Shown piece after piece: positions 28,426 through 38,958 of a DNA stretch of 64,000 nucleotides. The position numbers and the translations under genes are program-made. Every line of letters begins with the position of its first letter. Position 1 is the stretch's first letter. This stretch comes from CAWEWH01 sp963812775 (lineage in GTDB: Bacteria; Pseudomonadota; Alphaproteobacteria; Rhizobiales; Beijerinckiaceae), in NCBI GenBank assembly GCA_963812775.1, contig CAWEWH010000005.1:992001-1056000 (forward strand), read 5' to 3'. The notes below the pieces were generated by a model that searched no databases, had not been told where the DNA came from, and worked only from the letters and a program-made list of their open reading frames with translations.

Positions 28426-29172
28426 ATGCCGCGCTACAAGCTCGTCATCGAGTACGACGGCCGGCCGTTCGTCGGCTGGCAATGGCAGGACAACGGCCGC
28501 TCGGTGCAGCAGGCCGTCGAGGAAGCCGTCGCGCGCTTCTGCGGCGAGAAGGTGCGCGTGCAATGCGCGGGCCGCACCGATGCCGGCGTTCACGCCACCC
28601 ACCAGGTGGCGCATCTCGATCTCGCGAAGGCGTGGCGCACCGACACCGTGCGCGACGCGCTGAACGCGCAGCTCAAGCCGGAGCCGGTGGCGATCCTCAA
28701 GGCCGAGGCCGTCGATCAGGACTTCGACGCGCGCCTCTCGGCGGTGAAGCGCCATTATCGCTACCGCATCCTAGCGCGCCGGGCGCCGCCCACCTTCGAC
28801 CTGGGCCGCGTCTGGCACGTGCCCCGCAGGCTCAACGCCTCCGCCATGCACGAGGCTGCGCAAGCCTTGCTCGGTCGTCACGACTTCACGACTTTCCGGG
28901 CCGCCGAATGCCAGGCCGAGAGCCCGGTCAGGACCCTCGACCGTCTCGATGTCGCCCGGCATGGCGACGAGATCGTCGTCGACACATCGGCCCGCTCGTT
29001 CCTGCATCACCAGGTGCGCTCCATGGTGGGCACGCTGGAGACGGTGGGCGCCGGCAAATGGCAGCCGCGTGACGTGAAGGCGGCGCTCGAGGCGCGTGAC
29101 CGCAGCCGCTGCCGCACCGTCGCGCCGGCCTCAGGTCTCTATCTCGTGGGCGTCGACTATCCGGCGAAATAA
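28426..29172 (+). CDS. truA: tRNA pseudouridine(38-40) synthase
   Basis: Encodes 248 residues starting MPRYKLVIEYDGRPFVGWQ. The catalytic Asp is in CAGRTDAGVHATHQ (residues 47-60). Further conserved parts are AVKRHYRYRI, HDFTTFRA and FLHHQVRSMVGTLE. It is the last gene of def-fmt-truA and converges on dapE with a 16-base overlap of stop regions. Confidence 0.95.
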   Translation: MPRYKLVIEYDGRPFVGWQWQDNGRSVQQAVEEAVARFCGEKVRVQCAGRTDAGVHATHQVAHLDLAKAWRTDTVRDALNAQLKPEPVAILKAEAVDQDFDARLSAVKRHYRYRILARRAPPTFDLGRVWHVPRRLNASAMHEAAQALLGRHDFTTFRAAECQAESPVRTLDRLDVARHGDEIVVDTSARSFLHHQVRSMVGTLETVGAGKWQPRDVKAALEARDRSRCRTVAPASGLYLVGVDYPAK

Positions 29173-30349
29173 GCGTCCAGCACGCGCCGATAAATGGCGG
29201 TCAGCCGTTCGAGGTCGGTCACCGCCACGCGCTCGTCGGTCTGGTGCATGGTGGCGCCGACGAGGCCGAATTCCACCACTGGGCAGTAGTCCTTGATGAA
29301 GCGCGCGTCCGACGTGCCCCCGCTCGTCGACAATTGCGGCCGCCGCCCGGTTTCCGCCGCGATGGCGTCCGACACGAGACCGACGAAGTCGCTCCTCTGC
29401 GTCAGGAATGAGACGGAGTTGCGATGGAAGTCGATGTCGTAGCGCACGCGGCCAGCTGCCGCCGCGTCGAGGCGCTGCACCACCTCGCGCTCGAGCGTGT
29501 CGGGCGTCCAGCGGTCGTTGAAGCGGATGTTGAACTGGGCGCGCGCTCCGCCAGGGATGACGTTCTCGGCGGTGTTGCCCACGTCGACCGTGGTGACCTC
29601 GAGGCTCGACGGGTCGAACTCGGCGCTGCCGCCGTCGAGCGGCTGCGCCATCAGCGCGTCGAGGAGCCGCACCATGCCGCGCACCGGGTTGTCGGCGAGA
29701 TGCGGATAGGCGACGTGGCCCTGCCGTCCGTGCACCACGAGCCGGCCGGTGAGCGAGCCGCGCCGGCCGATCTTGATCATGTCGCCGAGCGCCTCCGGAT
29801 TGGTGGGCTCGCCGAGAATGCAATGGTCGAAGCGCTCGCCGTTTTGCGCCGCCCATTGCAGCAGCTTCACCGTGCCGTTGACGGCGGGGCCTTCCTCGTC
29901 GCCGGTGATGAGGAAGCCGATCGAGCCGCCGAACCGGGGCCGCTCCGCCACGAAGCGCAACGCCGCCGCCAGCATGCGCCGATGGCGCCCTTCATGTCGC
30001 AGGCGCCGCGGCCGTAGAGCATCCCCGCCTCGATGGCGCCGCCGAAGGGATCGTGGCGCCAGCCCGTTTCGCCGGCCGGCACGACGTCGGTATGCCCGGC
30101 GAACAGCAGATACGGCGCGCCGGTGCCGAGACGCGCATAGAGGTTTGCCACGTCCGGCGTGCCGGCCGCCTTGAAGACGAGGCGATGGGTGCGGAAGCCG
30201 GCGCGGCTCAGCGCCTCCTCCAGGAAGCCGAGCGCTCCGGCATCGGCGGGCGTCACCGACGGGAAGCGCAGCAGCGCCTGCGCAAGGGCGACCGGGTCGG
30301 CGCCTGACGCCGCGAGATGGGCGCGATCTTCGGACGAGGTTGTGCGCAC
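29157..30349 (-). CDS. dapE: Succinyl-diaminopimelate desuccinylase (one frameshift near 29977)
   Basis: An M20 zinc hydrolase of lysine and peptidoglycan synthesis. The repaired protein has about 397 residues with a GTG start at 30349 behind GGGAG. The first frame has LLFAGHTDVVPAG and LYGRGACDMKGAIG. The second has FLITGDEEGPAVNGT, HCILGEPTN, SGGTSDARFIKDY and GLVGATMHQTDE. One base is missing where GGCGCATGCTGG is read (29973-29981). It follows dapD by 12 bases. An assembly error is likely, since the pathway is essential. Confidence 0.9.
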
Positions 30350-30361
30350 GCGCGAGCTCCC

Positions 30362-31212
30362 TCAATCCCTCAACAGCTCATTGATCGAGGTCTTGGCGCG
30401 GGTCTGCGCGTCGACGCGCTTGACGATCACCGCGCAATAGAGCGACGGCCCGGGCGACCCGTTGGGCAGCGGCTGGCCTGGCAGGCTGCCTGGCACGACA
30501 ACCGCATAGGGCGGCACGCGGCCCATGAAGACCTCGCCGGTCGCCCGGTCGATGATCTTCGTCGATTGGCCGAGGAAGACGCCCATCGACAGCACCGCCC
30601 CTTGGCCCACGACAACGCCTTCCGCCACCTCCGAGCGCGCGCCGATGAAGCAATCGTCCTCGATGATGACCGGGTTGGCCTGCAGCGGCTCCAGCACGCC
30701 GCCGATGCCGACGCCGCCGGACAGGTGGCAGTTCTTGCCGATCTGCGCGCACGAGCCCACCGTGGCCCAGGTGTCCACCATCGTATTCTCGCCCACATAG
30801 GCGCCGAGATTGACGAAGGACGGCATCAGCATGGCACCCGGCGCGATATAGGCGCCGCGGCGCACGACGCTGCCCGGCACCGCGCGAAAGCCCGCCGCCC
30901 TGAAGCGGTTCTCGCCCCAGCCGTCGAATTTCGACGGCACCTTGTCCCACCATTGCGCCTTGCCGGGGCGCGCCGGGGATCGGCGCCATGTCGTTGAGGC
31001 GGAACGACATGCAGCACCGCCTTCTTGAGCCATTGGTTGACGCGCCATTCCCCCGAGGCTTTCTCGGCCACCCGCGCCGCGCCGCTGTCCAGGAGCTCGA
31101 GCGCCGTGTCGACGGCCTCGCGCACGCTGCCCTTGGTGGCAGACGAGATGTCGCTCAGCTTCTCGAACGCCTGGTCGATCGTGGCGGCGAGATCGGCGTG
31201 GCTCTGGCTCAT
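30362..31212 (-). CDS. dapD: Tetrahydrodipicolinate N-succinyltransferase (two frameshifts)
   Basis: A trimeric left-handed beta-helix enzyme preceding DapE. It starts MSQSHADLAATIDQAFEKL at 31212 and is about 283 residues when repaired. The helix repeats are in the last frame: GAYIAPGAMLMPSFVNLGAYVGENTMVDTW is present in pieces, then SCAQIGKNCHLSGGVGIGGV and EDDCFIGARSEVAEGVVVG. Breaks are near 31010 (CTGCATGTCG, probably one extra base) and 30968. Between them the frame reads SFRLNDMAPIPG, as in homologues. Confidence 0.88.
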
Positions 31213-31351
31213 GGCGGCTCCGTTGACTGCGCGGGGTTGTCGGCAGCATGCCGAAGGGTGTCAAGTCGGCGCTCGACGCCGCATTGCCGAGGGCGGCCTG
31301 CTGGGCTAGAGCATGGGCACCGCGTCGCGCCGCCTCACCTTCGGTGCTCTC

Positions 31352-31744
31352 ATGCAACCTGTCCTTCGCGTCTTTCTGACGGCCGCGCTTTGCGCGGGCC
31401 TTGCCACGGCCGCGCTGGCGCAGGGCGCGCCCGTCAGCCGGCCCAAGAGCAAGGCGGCGCAAGGCAAGGAAATTGCGCCGTTGACGCAGGCTGTCACCGG
31501 CACCCAAGCACCGGCCGGCAGCGTCGCCACGCTTTACCAATGCGAGAATGGCGCGCGCCTGCTGGCGACGTTCCCGAAGAAAATCGCCCTCATCACGGCC
31601 GGCGAGGACACCTACCGGCTGAAGACCGCGCCGGCCACGTCCGGCGCCAAGTACGCGGCTGGCCCCATCTCGTTCGAGACGCAGAAGAACACGGCCGTCT
31701 TCGACCAGCATGGGTCCGTGACCAAGTGCAAGAAGCTCCCCTAG
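31352..31744 (+). CDS. Exported MliC-like (lysozyme-inhibitor-like) protein
   Basis: Encodes 130 residues starting MQPVLRVFLTAALCAGL with a signal peptide ending near ALAQG. The mature part has YQCENGARLLATF and a C-terminal CKKL, the cysteine pattern of the MliC/C-type lysozyme-inhibitor fold, but the similarity is weak and function is not certain. The start chosen is the second in-frame ATG because the hydrophobic segment begins there. It is followed by a cytochrome lipoprotein gene 17 bases on. Confidence 0.55.
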   Translation: MQPVLRVFLTAALCAGLATAALAQGAPVSRPKSKAAQGKEIAPLTQAVTGTQAPAGSVATLYQCENGARLLATFPKKIALITAGEDTYRLKTAPATSGAKYAAGPISFETQKNTAVFDQHGSVTKCKKLP

Positions 31745-31761
31745 CGCAGGGGCTCGCGTCC

Positions 31762-32211
31762 ATGAAGCGGCTCGGGCTGCCCGCTTTGCTGTTGCTCCTC
31801 GCCGCCTGCGTCGAGGGGAAGGCGCCTGCTGCTGATCGCTTCAAGGTTAGCCTCAACGTCAAGGAATTGATGCAATCTGTCATCGATCCTCCGGCTGACG
31901 TCTTCTGGGGCGCGTCGGGGACTATCGTCACGGCGGATGGTGAAGAGGATCGTTCGCCCACGACGGATGCCGGCTGGGAGGCCGCCGTCAGCGCCGCCGC
32001 CACCTTGGCGGAAGGCGCCAATCTGCTGATGCTGCCGGGCCGCGGCCTCGAGGAGCCGGAATGGATCGAGTACGCACAGCAACTCGCTGGCGCCAGCCTC
32101 GCAGCCATGAAGGCCGCGCAGGCGCGCGACAAGGAAGCGGTGTTTGCCACCGGCGAACAGGTCTACTTAGCCTGCCGCGCCTGCCACAAGAAATACCTGT
32201 TCGGCCAATGA
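31762..32211 (+). CDS. Cytochrome c'-like haem lipoprotein
   Basis: Encodes 149 residues starting MKRLGLPALLLLLAACVEGK. LAAC is a lipobox, so Cys16 is probably lipidated and the protein is anchored to a membrane facing the periplasm. The only haem motif, CRACHKKYLFG, is at the very C-terminus, the arrangement of cytochrome c'/c556 four-helix bundles. The gene lies immediately upstream of two DUF6644 membrane proteins on the same strand, which suggests electron exchange with them. Confidence 0.75.
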   Translation: MKRLGLPALLLLLAACVEGKAPAADRFKVSLNVKELMQSVIDPPADVFWGASGTIVTADGEEDRSPTTDAGWEAAVSAAATLAEGANLLMLPGRGLEEPEWIEYAQQLAGASLAAMKAAQARDKEAVFATGEQVYLACRACHKKYLFGQ

Positions 32212-32253
32212 GCGGCCGCCATCCCGCCGGCATCTCGGCCGGGGCCGCGTGAG

Positions 32254-32811
32254 ATGGCTGGCGCCGACTTCGTTGCCTGGCTCGCCGGCACGGCCGGCAG
32301 CACGGCGCTGCGCGAGTCGCTCCATCTCTATCCGCTCATCGAGGCCGCGCACGTGCTCGCCATCGCGCTGTTCGTCGGCACCATCGCCATGGTCGACCTG
32401 CGACTGTTGGGCGTAGCGTTCAAGACGGTTCCGGTCTCGCAGATGACGCGCCGCATCCTGCCGTGGACGGTGGCGGGTTTCGTGTTGATGACCGCGACCG
32501 GGCTCATTCTGTTCTACGCCATCCCGGTGCGCACCTATCACAGCCTGTGGTTCCGCTTCAAAATCGCCTTCATGATCGTCGCTGCCGCCAATGTCTGGTT
32601 CTTTCACCGGCGCATCGAGCGCGATCGCGAGCGTTGGGACGAGGCGCCTCGGCCGCCCCTTGGCGCGCGCCTGTCGGCCGCCATATCGCTCGTCAGCTGG
32701 GCCGCCGTCATCGTCACCGGCCGCATGATCGCCTACAACTGGTTCGACTGCGACCGCCCGCAATCGGCGTTCGTTGCCTGGTTCGCCGGTTGCACCTCGC
32801 CGGGCACCTGA
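32254..32811 (+). CDS. DUF6644-type integral membrane protein, copy 1
   Basis: Encodes 185 residues with about five membrane helices. The first contains PLIEAAHVLAIALFVGTIAMVDLRLLG. This block, with a histidine inside the helix, is shared with the next gene (PVIEAVHLLAFALLAGALLVLDLRLLG in pieces). Later hydrophobic parts are WTVAGFVLMTATGLILFYA and FKIAFMIVAAANVWFFHRR; the last helix ends VTGRMIAYN. The intramembrane His could ligate haem, but no haem protein family is proven. It is 42 bases after the cytochrome lipoprotein and 3 bases before copy 2. Confidence 0.7.
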   Translation: MAGADFVAWLAGTAGSTALRESLHLYPLIEAAHVLAIALFVGTIAMVDLRLLGVAFKTVPVSQMTRRILPWTVAGFVLMTATGLILFYAIPVRTYHSLWFRFKIAFMIVAAANVWFFHRRIERDRERWDEAPRPPLGARLSAAISLVSWAAVIVTGRMIAYNWFDCDRPQSAFVAWFAGCTSPGT

Positions 32812-32814
32812 CCG

Positions 32815-33283
32815 ATGGACCTCTACGGTTTCTTCGCCGGAGCGGAGCGCACCGCTGTCGGCATCGCCATCCGCCAGTCGGTGTGGCTGTTTCCCGTCAT
32901 CGAGGCTGTCCATCTCCTCGCCTTCGCGCTACTTGCCGGCGCCCTCTTGGTGCTCGACCTGCGCCTCCTCGGCCTCGGCCTGACGGAGCAGACACCGTCG
33001 GCGGTGGAGCGTCAGACGCGACCGTGGCTCATCGCCGGGCTCGCCGGCATGGTCGTGACCGGCACGCTGCTGTTCCTGTCCGAGGCCATCAAGCTCCACG
33101 GCAAGGACGCGTTCTGGCTCAAGATGACGGCGCTGGCCGCGGCGCTCGCCTTCACGTTCGCGCTGCGCAATCCGGCGGCGCGTCGCGATATCGGCGGCGC
33201 ATCCGCCAAGGCGGTAGCGCTCGTCTCGATGGCGCTGTGGTTCACGCGTCGCGGCGGCTGGGCGCTGGATCGGTTTTTCCTGA
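32815..33283 (+). CDS. DUF6644-type integral membrane protein, copy 2 (one frameshift near 33247)
   Basis: A paralogue of the preceding gene, starting MDLYGFFAGAERTAVGIAI. It shares the EAxHxLAxALxxG...DLRLLG block. The frame as written runs on to 33447 antisense over the DUF6152 gene. Removing one C in ACGCGTCGCGG at 33245-33250 gives WFTVAAAGRWIGFS and a TGA at 33281-33283, which matches the C-terminal 'TGRMIAY' helix of copy 1. The repaired length is about 155 residues. The repaired stop lies 16 bases from the stop of the convergent gene. Confidence 0.68.
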
Positions 33284-33299
33284 GCGCCTTGGACGCGGG

Positions 33300-33760
33300 C
33301 TACCGCGGCGGCTCCGAAGGATCGGAGCCGTCGCGCGGCGCGCCGATGCCGCTCGAGCCCATGAACACCTTCTGGCCGTTGGGAAACGTCAGGTCGCGGC
33401 CATTGGCCTTGCAGGCCGGTGTGCAGAGCCTGTCCTTGCTCTGGTAGCCTCTGCACGACGATCTCGGTGCCGATCTTCAACGTCTCGCGGGTGATGCCGG
33501 CGCGCAGCAGCGTGTTCGGCGTGCCGCCCTCCACCATCCAGACCTGTGGCGGCTTGTCGGGGGCCTCGACCATGATGTGCACCCAGGCGTGCGGATTGAT
33601 CCACTCGATCTTGACCACCTTGCCGCGCAGCAGCACCGGCGCATTCTCGTCGAACTCGGCCGCGAAGGCGTGGTGCGCCTTGGCGGGCGAGCCTGCCATC
33701 GTGGCGAGGGCGCCGGCGACAATGAGAATTGCAAGCCGCGATCGCCAACGTGATCTTCAT
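33300..33760 (-). CDS. DUF6152-type exported protein (two frameshifts)
   Basis: The repaired protein has about 153 residues. It starts MKITLAIAA with a signal sequence (ILIVAGALATMAGSPAKA), then AHHAFAAEFDENAPVLLRGK, VKIEWINPHAWVHIMVE, VWMVEGGTPNTLLRAGI and, after the second break, RGYQSKDRLCTPACKANG ending ...DGSDPSEPPR at a TAG (33300-33302). Breaks are near 33732 and 33452. The AHHAF start and 'WINPHAW' block identify DUF6152, probably a small periplasmic beta barrel. The ATG overlaps the stop of the upstream gene (ATGA), so it is coupled to the two PDLxGxW genes. Confidence 0.7.
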
Positions 33761-34803
33761 GGCGATCTCGTCGCTGGCTTGGCGTTCTTCTCCTCGCACG
33801 CGCGCTCCGCCCAGGATGTTCGGCAGCGAGTAATTGCCCTCGTGGCAGGCATACTCGTACATCGGGCCCGTCGGTCGCCCGCATCGTGATCTCGCCGCGC
33901 CACGGTTGCGTGTAGGTGCGCGGTTCCTCGACCTTGAACTCGTAGAGGATCTCGTCCTTGGCCGACCCGCGTGAACCGCTCCGTCACCTTGGCGCTCGGC
34001 GGGATGTAGAGCCGGTGCCGGATGTCGGCCGTGAAGCCCTGGCCGGGATTGAAGTTGGTGGTCTCGACCACCAGCGTGTCGCCGTCCCAATGGCCGATGG
34101 AGTCGCCCATCCACGGACGGATCGCTTGCGGCAGATGGTTGCCGCCGAGCCGAACGATGCGCGCGTCGTGGTTCATCTCCACCACGATGACCACGAAGCC
34201 CGGCGACTGCACGATCTGGTAGTTGTTGTTGTAGAGCACGTTGAGCATCGGCGGGCCGCCGGTCGAGCCGTAGCCGACGATGCAGCGCTCGCCGAGCGAG
34301 CGCACCTCCGGCCCGTCGAAATTGCGCCATTGCGCCGTCGCCGCCTCTTGCATGCGCCGGCGCCCCTCGTCGGTATAGGGCACGCGGCCGTTCGGCGGAT
34401 CGACGATCCACGATGTCCTGATCTCGCTCTTCACGACGCCGAGCTTGGCGCCGAGATCGATCCAGAAGGCGTTGTAGTCCGACAACGCCGGCTCCGGCGG
34501 GCGGCGGGCCGGCATTGGGGTTGGTCGGCGCGCTGTCGGCCCGCGACCGGGCTCTGATCGCCGCCTCGAAGCGCGCCGCTTCCTCCGGCGTCACCGCCAG
34601 CGCCGTGGCGCCGGCAGCCGCTCCAGCGTGGTGACCGAGGCATTGGTCCATAGGCCCTGTAGATCGGGATCGCCGAAGGCGGTGCGCGGCGCCTTGTAGC
34701 TGCCGCCATCAGGCGGGGGCTGCGTCTGCGCGCCGGCCGCGAAGGCGCAGAGGCAGGCGGCAAGCATCGCCAATCCGGCGCGGATGCGCCCGACACGGGT
34801 CAT
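33757..34803 (-). pseudogene. Exported 'PDLxGxW' family protein, copy 1 (four or more frameshifts)
   Basis: Begins MTRVGRIRAGLAMLAACLCA (signal peptide), then SYKAPRTAFGDPDLQGLWTN. After breaks near 34612 and 34512 it continues YNAFWIDLGAKLGVVKSEI, DPPNGRVPYT, RCIVGYGSTGGPPML, WMGDSIGHWDGDTLVVETT, and after further breaks near 33965 and 33868 EPRTYTQPWRGEITM and YEYACHEGNYSLPNILGGA. It shares the PDLxGxW and G-[RH]-WDGDTLV-E blocks with the next gene, so the two are paralogues. Such proteins are widespread in environmental bacteria without a known function. It overlaps both neighbours by ATGA. It is typed as a pseudogene because of the number of breaks, which may be assembly errors. Confidence 0.65.
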
Positions 34804-35684
34804 GGCAGCGGCTCCTTGCGCAGGTGTCCATACATCAGCTCCTCGACGAACTCGACGCATTTGAACTGCTGCAGCTGCGCGTCCTCGCCGACGCGGCGAT
34901 AAAGAGTCATGCTGATCTTCCACGGCCGCGTGAATGTCAGCGGATCGTCGATCTCGGCCTCGTAGCGCAGCGTGGCGGGGCTCGTCGGCGTGTAGCGCTC
35001 GACGACGCGCAGCTGGTCGGAGTGATGGTTGCCGGCGCGGTCGAACCACGTCTGGTCGTTCTGCGCGGTCACCTCGATCACCAGCGTGTCGCCGTCCCAC
35101 CGCCCCACCGATTGGCCCATCCACGAATCGACCGGCGCGGGTCCGGGATCCTTGAGGTGGATGTTGCGAACCGCGCCGGCATACTCATAGGCGAAGAGGA
35201 TCGCCGTCTCGCTTTGGAATATCTGGAACGGGTAGGGCATGTAGGTGGCGCGCGGCACGCCCGGCAGGAAGCATTTGATCTCCGGGTCGCGTGCGAGCCA
35301 GTGCTTGCTGTTGTCGAGCTTCTTGGCCAAGGCTTCCGGCTTGTAGGGGATGACACCGCCTTCGACGACGCCGATACCGGCCGGCACGGCTCCGACGGCG
35401 CCGAGCGCCACCACCTCCTTGGCGGGGACGGCTCCGGAGGGGCCCGGCCGCAGCGCCATGGCGGGGCGTGCCGGATGCGCCTCGAGATCGTGGTTGGCGG
35501 TGTTGAGCGCCTGCCACACGCCGTTGAGATCCGGCTTGCCGTCAGCGCCGCGCGGCGCCTGGTAGCTCTCCTGTGTGACGGCCGGGGTGGAAAGCTGCGT
35601 GAGCGCAGCCACCATCAATGCAGTCATGAGCGCAGCCACCGCCGGGCTGCCGCAGGCGAGGCCTAGTCCGAGCGGCCTCCACAT
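34800..35684 (-). CDS. Exported 'PDLxGxW' family protein, copy 2
   Basis: Encodes 294 residues starting MWRPLGLGLACGSPAV behind GGGAG, with a signal sequence to about residue 38. The mature protein has SYQAPRGADGKPDLNGVWQA, ARDPEIKCFLPGVPRATYM, PFQIFQSETAILFAYEY, WMGQSVGRWDGDTLVIEVT, LRVVERYTP and a C-terminal FVEELMYGHLRKEPLP. Two cysteines lie far apart. It is intact, and the first gene of a three-gene coupled operon with copy 1 and DUF6152. I cannot name a reaction; the repeated strands suggest a beta-sandwich binding protein. Confidence 0.7.
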   Translation of the reverse strand: MWRPLGLGLACGSPAVAALMTALMVAALTQLSTPAVTQESYQAPRGADGKPDLNGVWQALNTANHDLEAHPARPAMALRPGPSGAVPAKEVVALGAVGAVPAGIGVVEGGVIPYKPEALAKKLDNSKHWLARDPEIKCFLPGVPRATYMPYPFQIFQSETAILFAYEYAGAVRNIHLKDPGPAPVDSWMGQSVGRWDGDTLVIEVTAQNDQTWFDRAGNHHSDQLRVVERYTPTSPATLRYEAEIDDPLTFTRPWKISMTLYRRVGEDAQLQQFKCVEFVEELMYGHLRKEPLP

Positions 35685-35698
35685 CTCTCGCTCCCGCG

Positions 35699-37562
<1,864 letters not shown>

Positions 37563-37590
37563 CGATCTTCTCCTGCGCGTTCGAGGCCCG

Positions 37591-37637
37591 GCGCATATCC
37601 CGAAACGGCGCGCGGTTTCGGAAGATCATGCGGAAAG
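37591..37637 (-). repeat. Dispersed palindromic element, degenerate copy in the thiC leader
   Basis: GCGCATATCCCGAAACGG, a short centre and CGGTTTCGGAAGATCATGCGG form the same inverted repeat as the other copies, with several mismatches. It lies between the TPP riboswitch and the thiC start codon, so it is in the untranslated leader. Confidence 0.7.
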
Positions 37638-37690
37638 GCAAAGTCGCCAGATTCGGGAAAAGTGTCGTCAGAAGGGCCTTACACGAACTT

Positions 37691-37776
37691 CCAGTCCCTC
37701 CGCCGGCATGACCCGGATCAGGTTCAAGGGTTACGGCGGAAGCCAACTCTCAGTCCCTGCCGGGACACCCCTCGGA
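37691..37776 (-). promoter_or_regulatory. TPP riboswitch (THI element) of thiC
   Basis: On the minus strand the element has GGGGTGTCCCGGCAGGG, CTGAGAG, ACCCTTGAACCTGATCCGGG and TCATGCCGGCGGAGGGA. These are the two conserved arms that bind the pyrimidine and pyrophosphate ends of thiamine diphosphate. It lies about 130 bases upstream of the thiC start. High thiamine diphosphate is expected to lower thiC expression. Confidence 0.95.
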
Positions 37777-37938
37777 ATGCCCAAACATCGACCCTGTGGA
37801 CGCACCTGTCAATGCAGGCAAAAAAAGGGGAATGCGTCCTCCGTGCGGCTGTTTTGCCCCTGTCTGTTACATCGAAGCAACAGACATTTCTGGGAGCCTT
37901 GCTAGAGTGAGTCTACAAATTCATCGCGGGGGTTGCTC

Positions 37939-38793
37939 ATGCGGAAGTTCTTGCTCGGATCGGTGGCCTTCTTCGGGCTCACGGCAGCAGCCTCGGCTGC
38001 GGACTATCGTCCTGCTCCGGTGATGGCGGCTCCCGTCTTCACTTGGACCGGCTTCTATATTGGCGCCAATGCCGGCGGCATCTGGTCCGATGGCAACATC
38101 AGGCCATTCTGCTCGGATGATGGCGTTCCGTTCGGCAATACGGACTGCATCGTTCCTCTCGTCCCGACGGCGAGCCCTGAATCCTCGAGTTGGCTGGCCG
38201 GCGCTCAGGTTGGCTATAATTATCAGTACCGCAATTGGGTGTTCGGAGCCGAGGTTGACCTTCAGGCCACCGATCTGAGCCGCACCAACAACCAGCTCAA
38301 TCCGGCAGTCACCCTGACCAATCAACCCTTCGTCGGTCCTGCCTTCGCGGGCCTGACCTACAGGGGGAGAGCAGAGATCGATTGGTTTGGCACGGCGCGC
38401 GGCCGCATTGGCGTGGCTTGGGACCGTGTTCTGATCTACGGCACGGGCGGCGTGATGTTCGCCAACGTGACGACCTCACACTTCCAGGATCGCGTTTTCG
38501 TCCCCGGCACGACGGCCATTCCGCCCCCGGGTACGCTCACGGGCATTGCCTCGCATGATTCGATCGTGCCGGGCTTTGTCGTCGGCGGTGGCCTCGAATA
38601 CGCTTTCGCCAACAATTGGTCGCTCAAGGTCGAAGGCCTGTACTACGAGCTGCAGAAGTCGCACGCCGGAAACCGCGAGTTCTCCAATTTGAACTTCAAC
38701 GGTCCGACCTTTGGCGTCGTCTCGCAGACCGAAGCCGACCACAATGGCTTTATCGTCCGTGGCGGCATCAACTACCGCTTCTCGGGGCCATAG
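37939..38793 (+). CDS. Omp25/Omp31-family outer-membrane beta-barrel protein, copy 1
   Basis: Encodes 284 residues. MRKFLLGSVAFFGLTAAASA is a signal peptide with cleavage near ASAA-DY. The barrel starts FTWTGFYIGANAGGIWSDG and has repeated amphipathic strands (WLAGAQVGYNYQYRNWVFG, RAEIDWFGTARGRIGVAWD, NWSLKVEGLYYELQ). It ends FIVRGGINYRFSGP with a C-terminal-type aromatic strand. Eight-stranded porin-like proteins of this family are major envelope proteins in Rhizobiales. It is the first of four tandem paralogues and has its own terminator. Confidence 0.9.
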   Translation: MRKFLLGSVAFFGLTAAASAADYRPAPVMAAPVFTWTGFYIGANAGGIWSDGNIRPFCSDDGVPFGNTDCIVPLVPTASPESSSWLAGAQVGYNYQYRNWVFGAEVDLQATDLSRTNNQLNPAVTLTNQPFVGPAFAGLTYRGRAEIDWFGTARGRIGVAWDRVLIYGTGGVMFANVTTSHFQDRVFVPGTTAIPPPGTLTGIASHDSIVPGFVVGGGLEYAFANNWSLKVEGLYYELQKSHAGNREFSNLNFNGPTFGVVSQTEADHNGFIVRGGINYRFSGP

Positions 38794-38815
38794 AGACCTC
38801 CTAGCTTTAGGATTG

Positions 38816-38848
38816 AAAGGCCCGGCTCACGCCGGGCCTTTTGCTTTT
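38816..38848 (+). terminator. Intrinsic terminator after outer-membrane protein copy 1
   Basis: AGGCCCGGC and GCCGGGCCTT form a strong GC hairpin with a four-base loop (TCAC), followed by TTTTGCTTTT. The same design recurs after each of the four paralogues. Confidence 0.85.
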
Positions 38849-38958
38849 GGGGGGGCGCGTCCGGCCCGTTATTTGGCCGCTTCATGTGCCGCTGACGCCA
38901 CAGACGTTCGCGGCGACGGTCTCTAGAAGTGAATCGCGCAATCGATGGGGGGAGAGCT

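Noticed and set aside
26617..28755. A 712-codon minus-strand open frame.
   Set aside because: It lies antisense to def, fmt and truA, all of which have full motif sets.
33284..33447. A C-terminal extension of the second DUF6644 protein.
   Set aside because: It is antisense to the DUF6152 coding sequence and disappears when one extra base is removed at 33245-33250.
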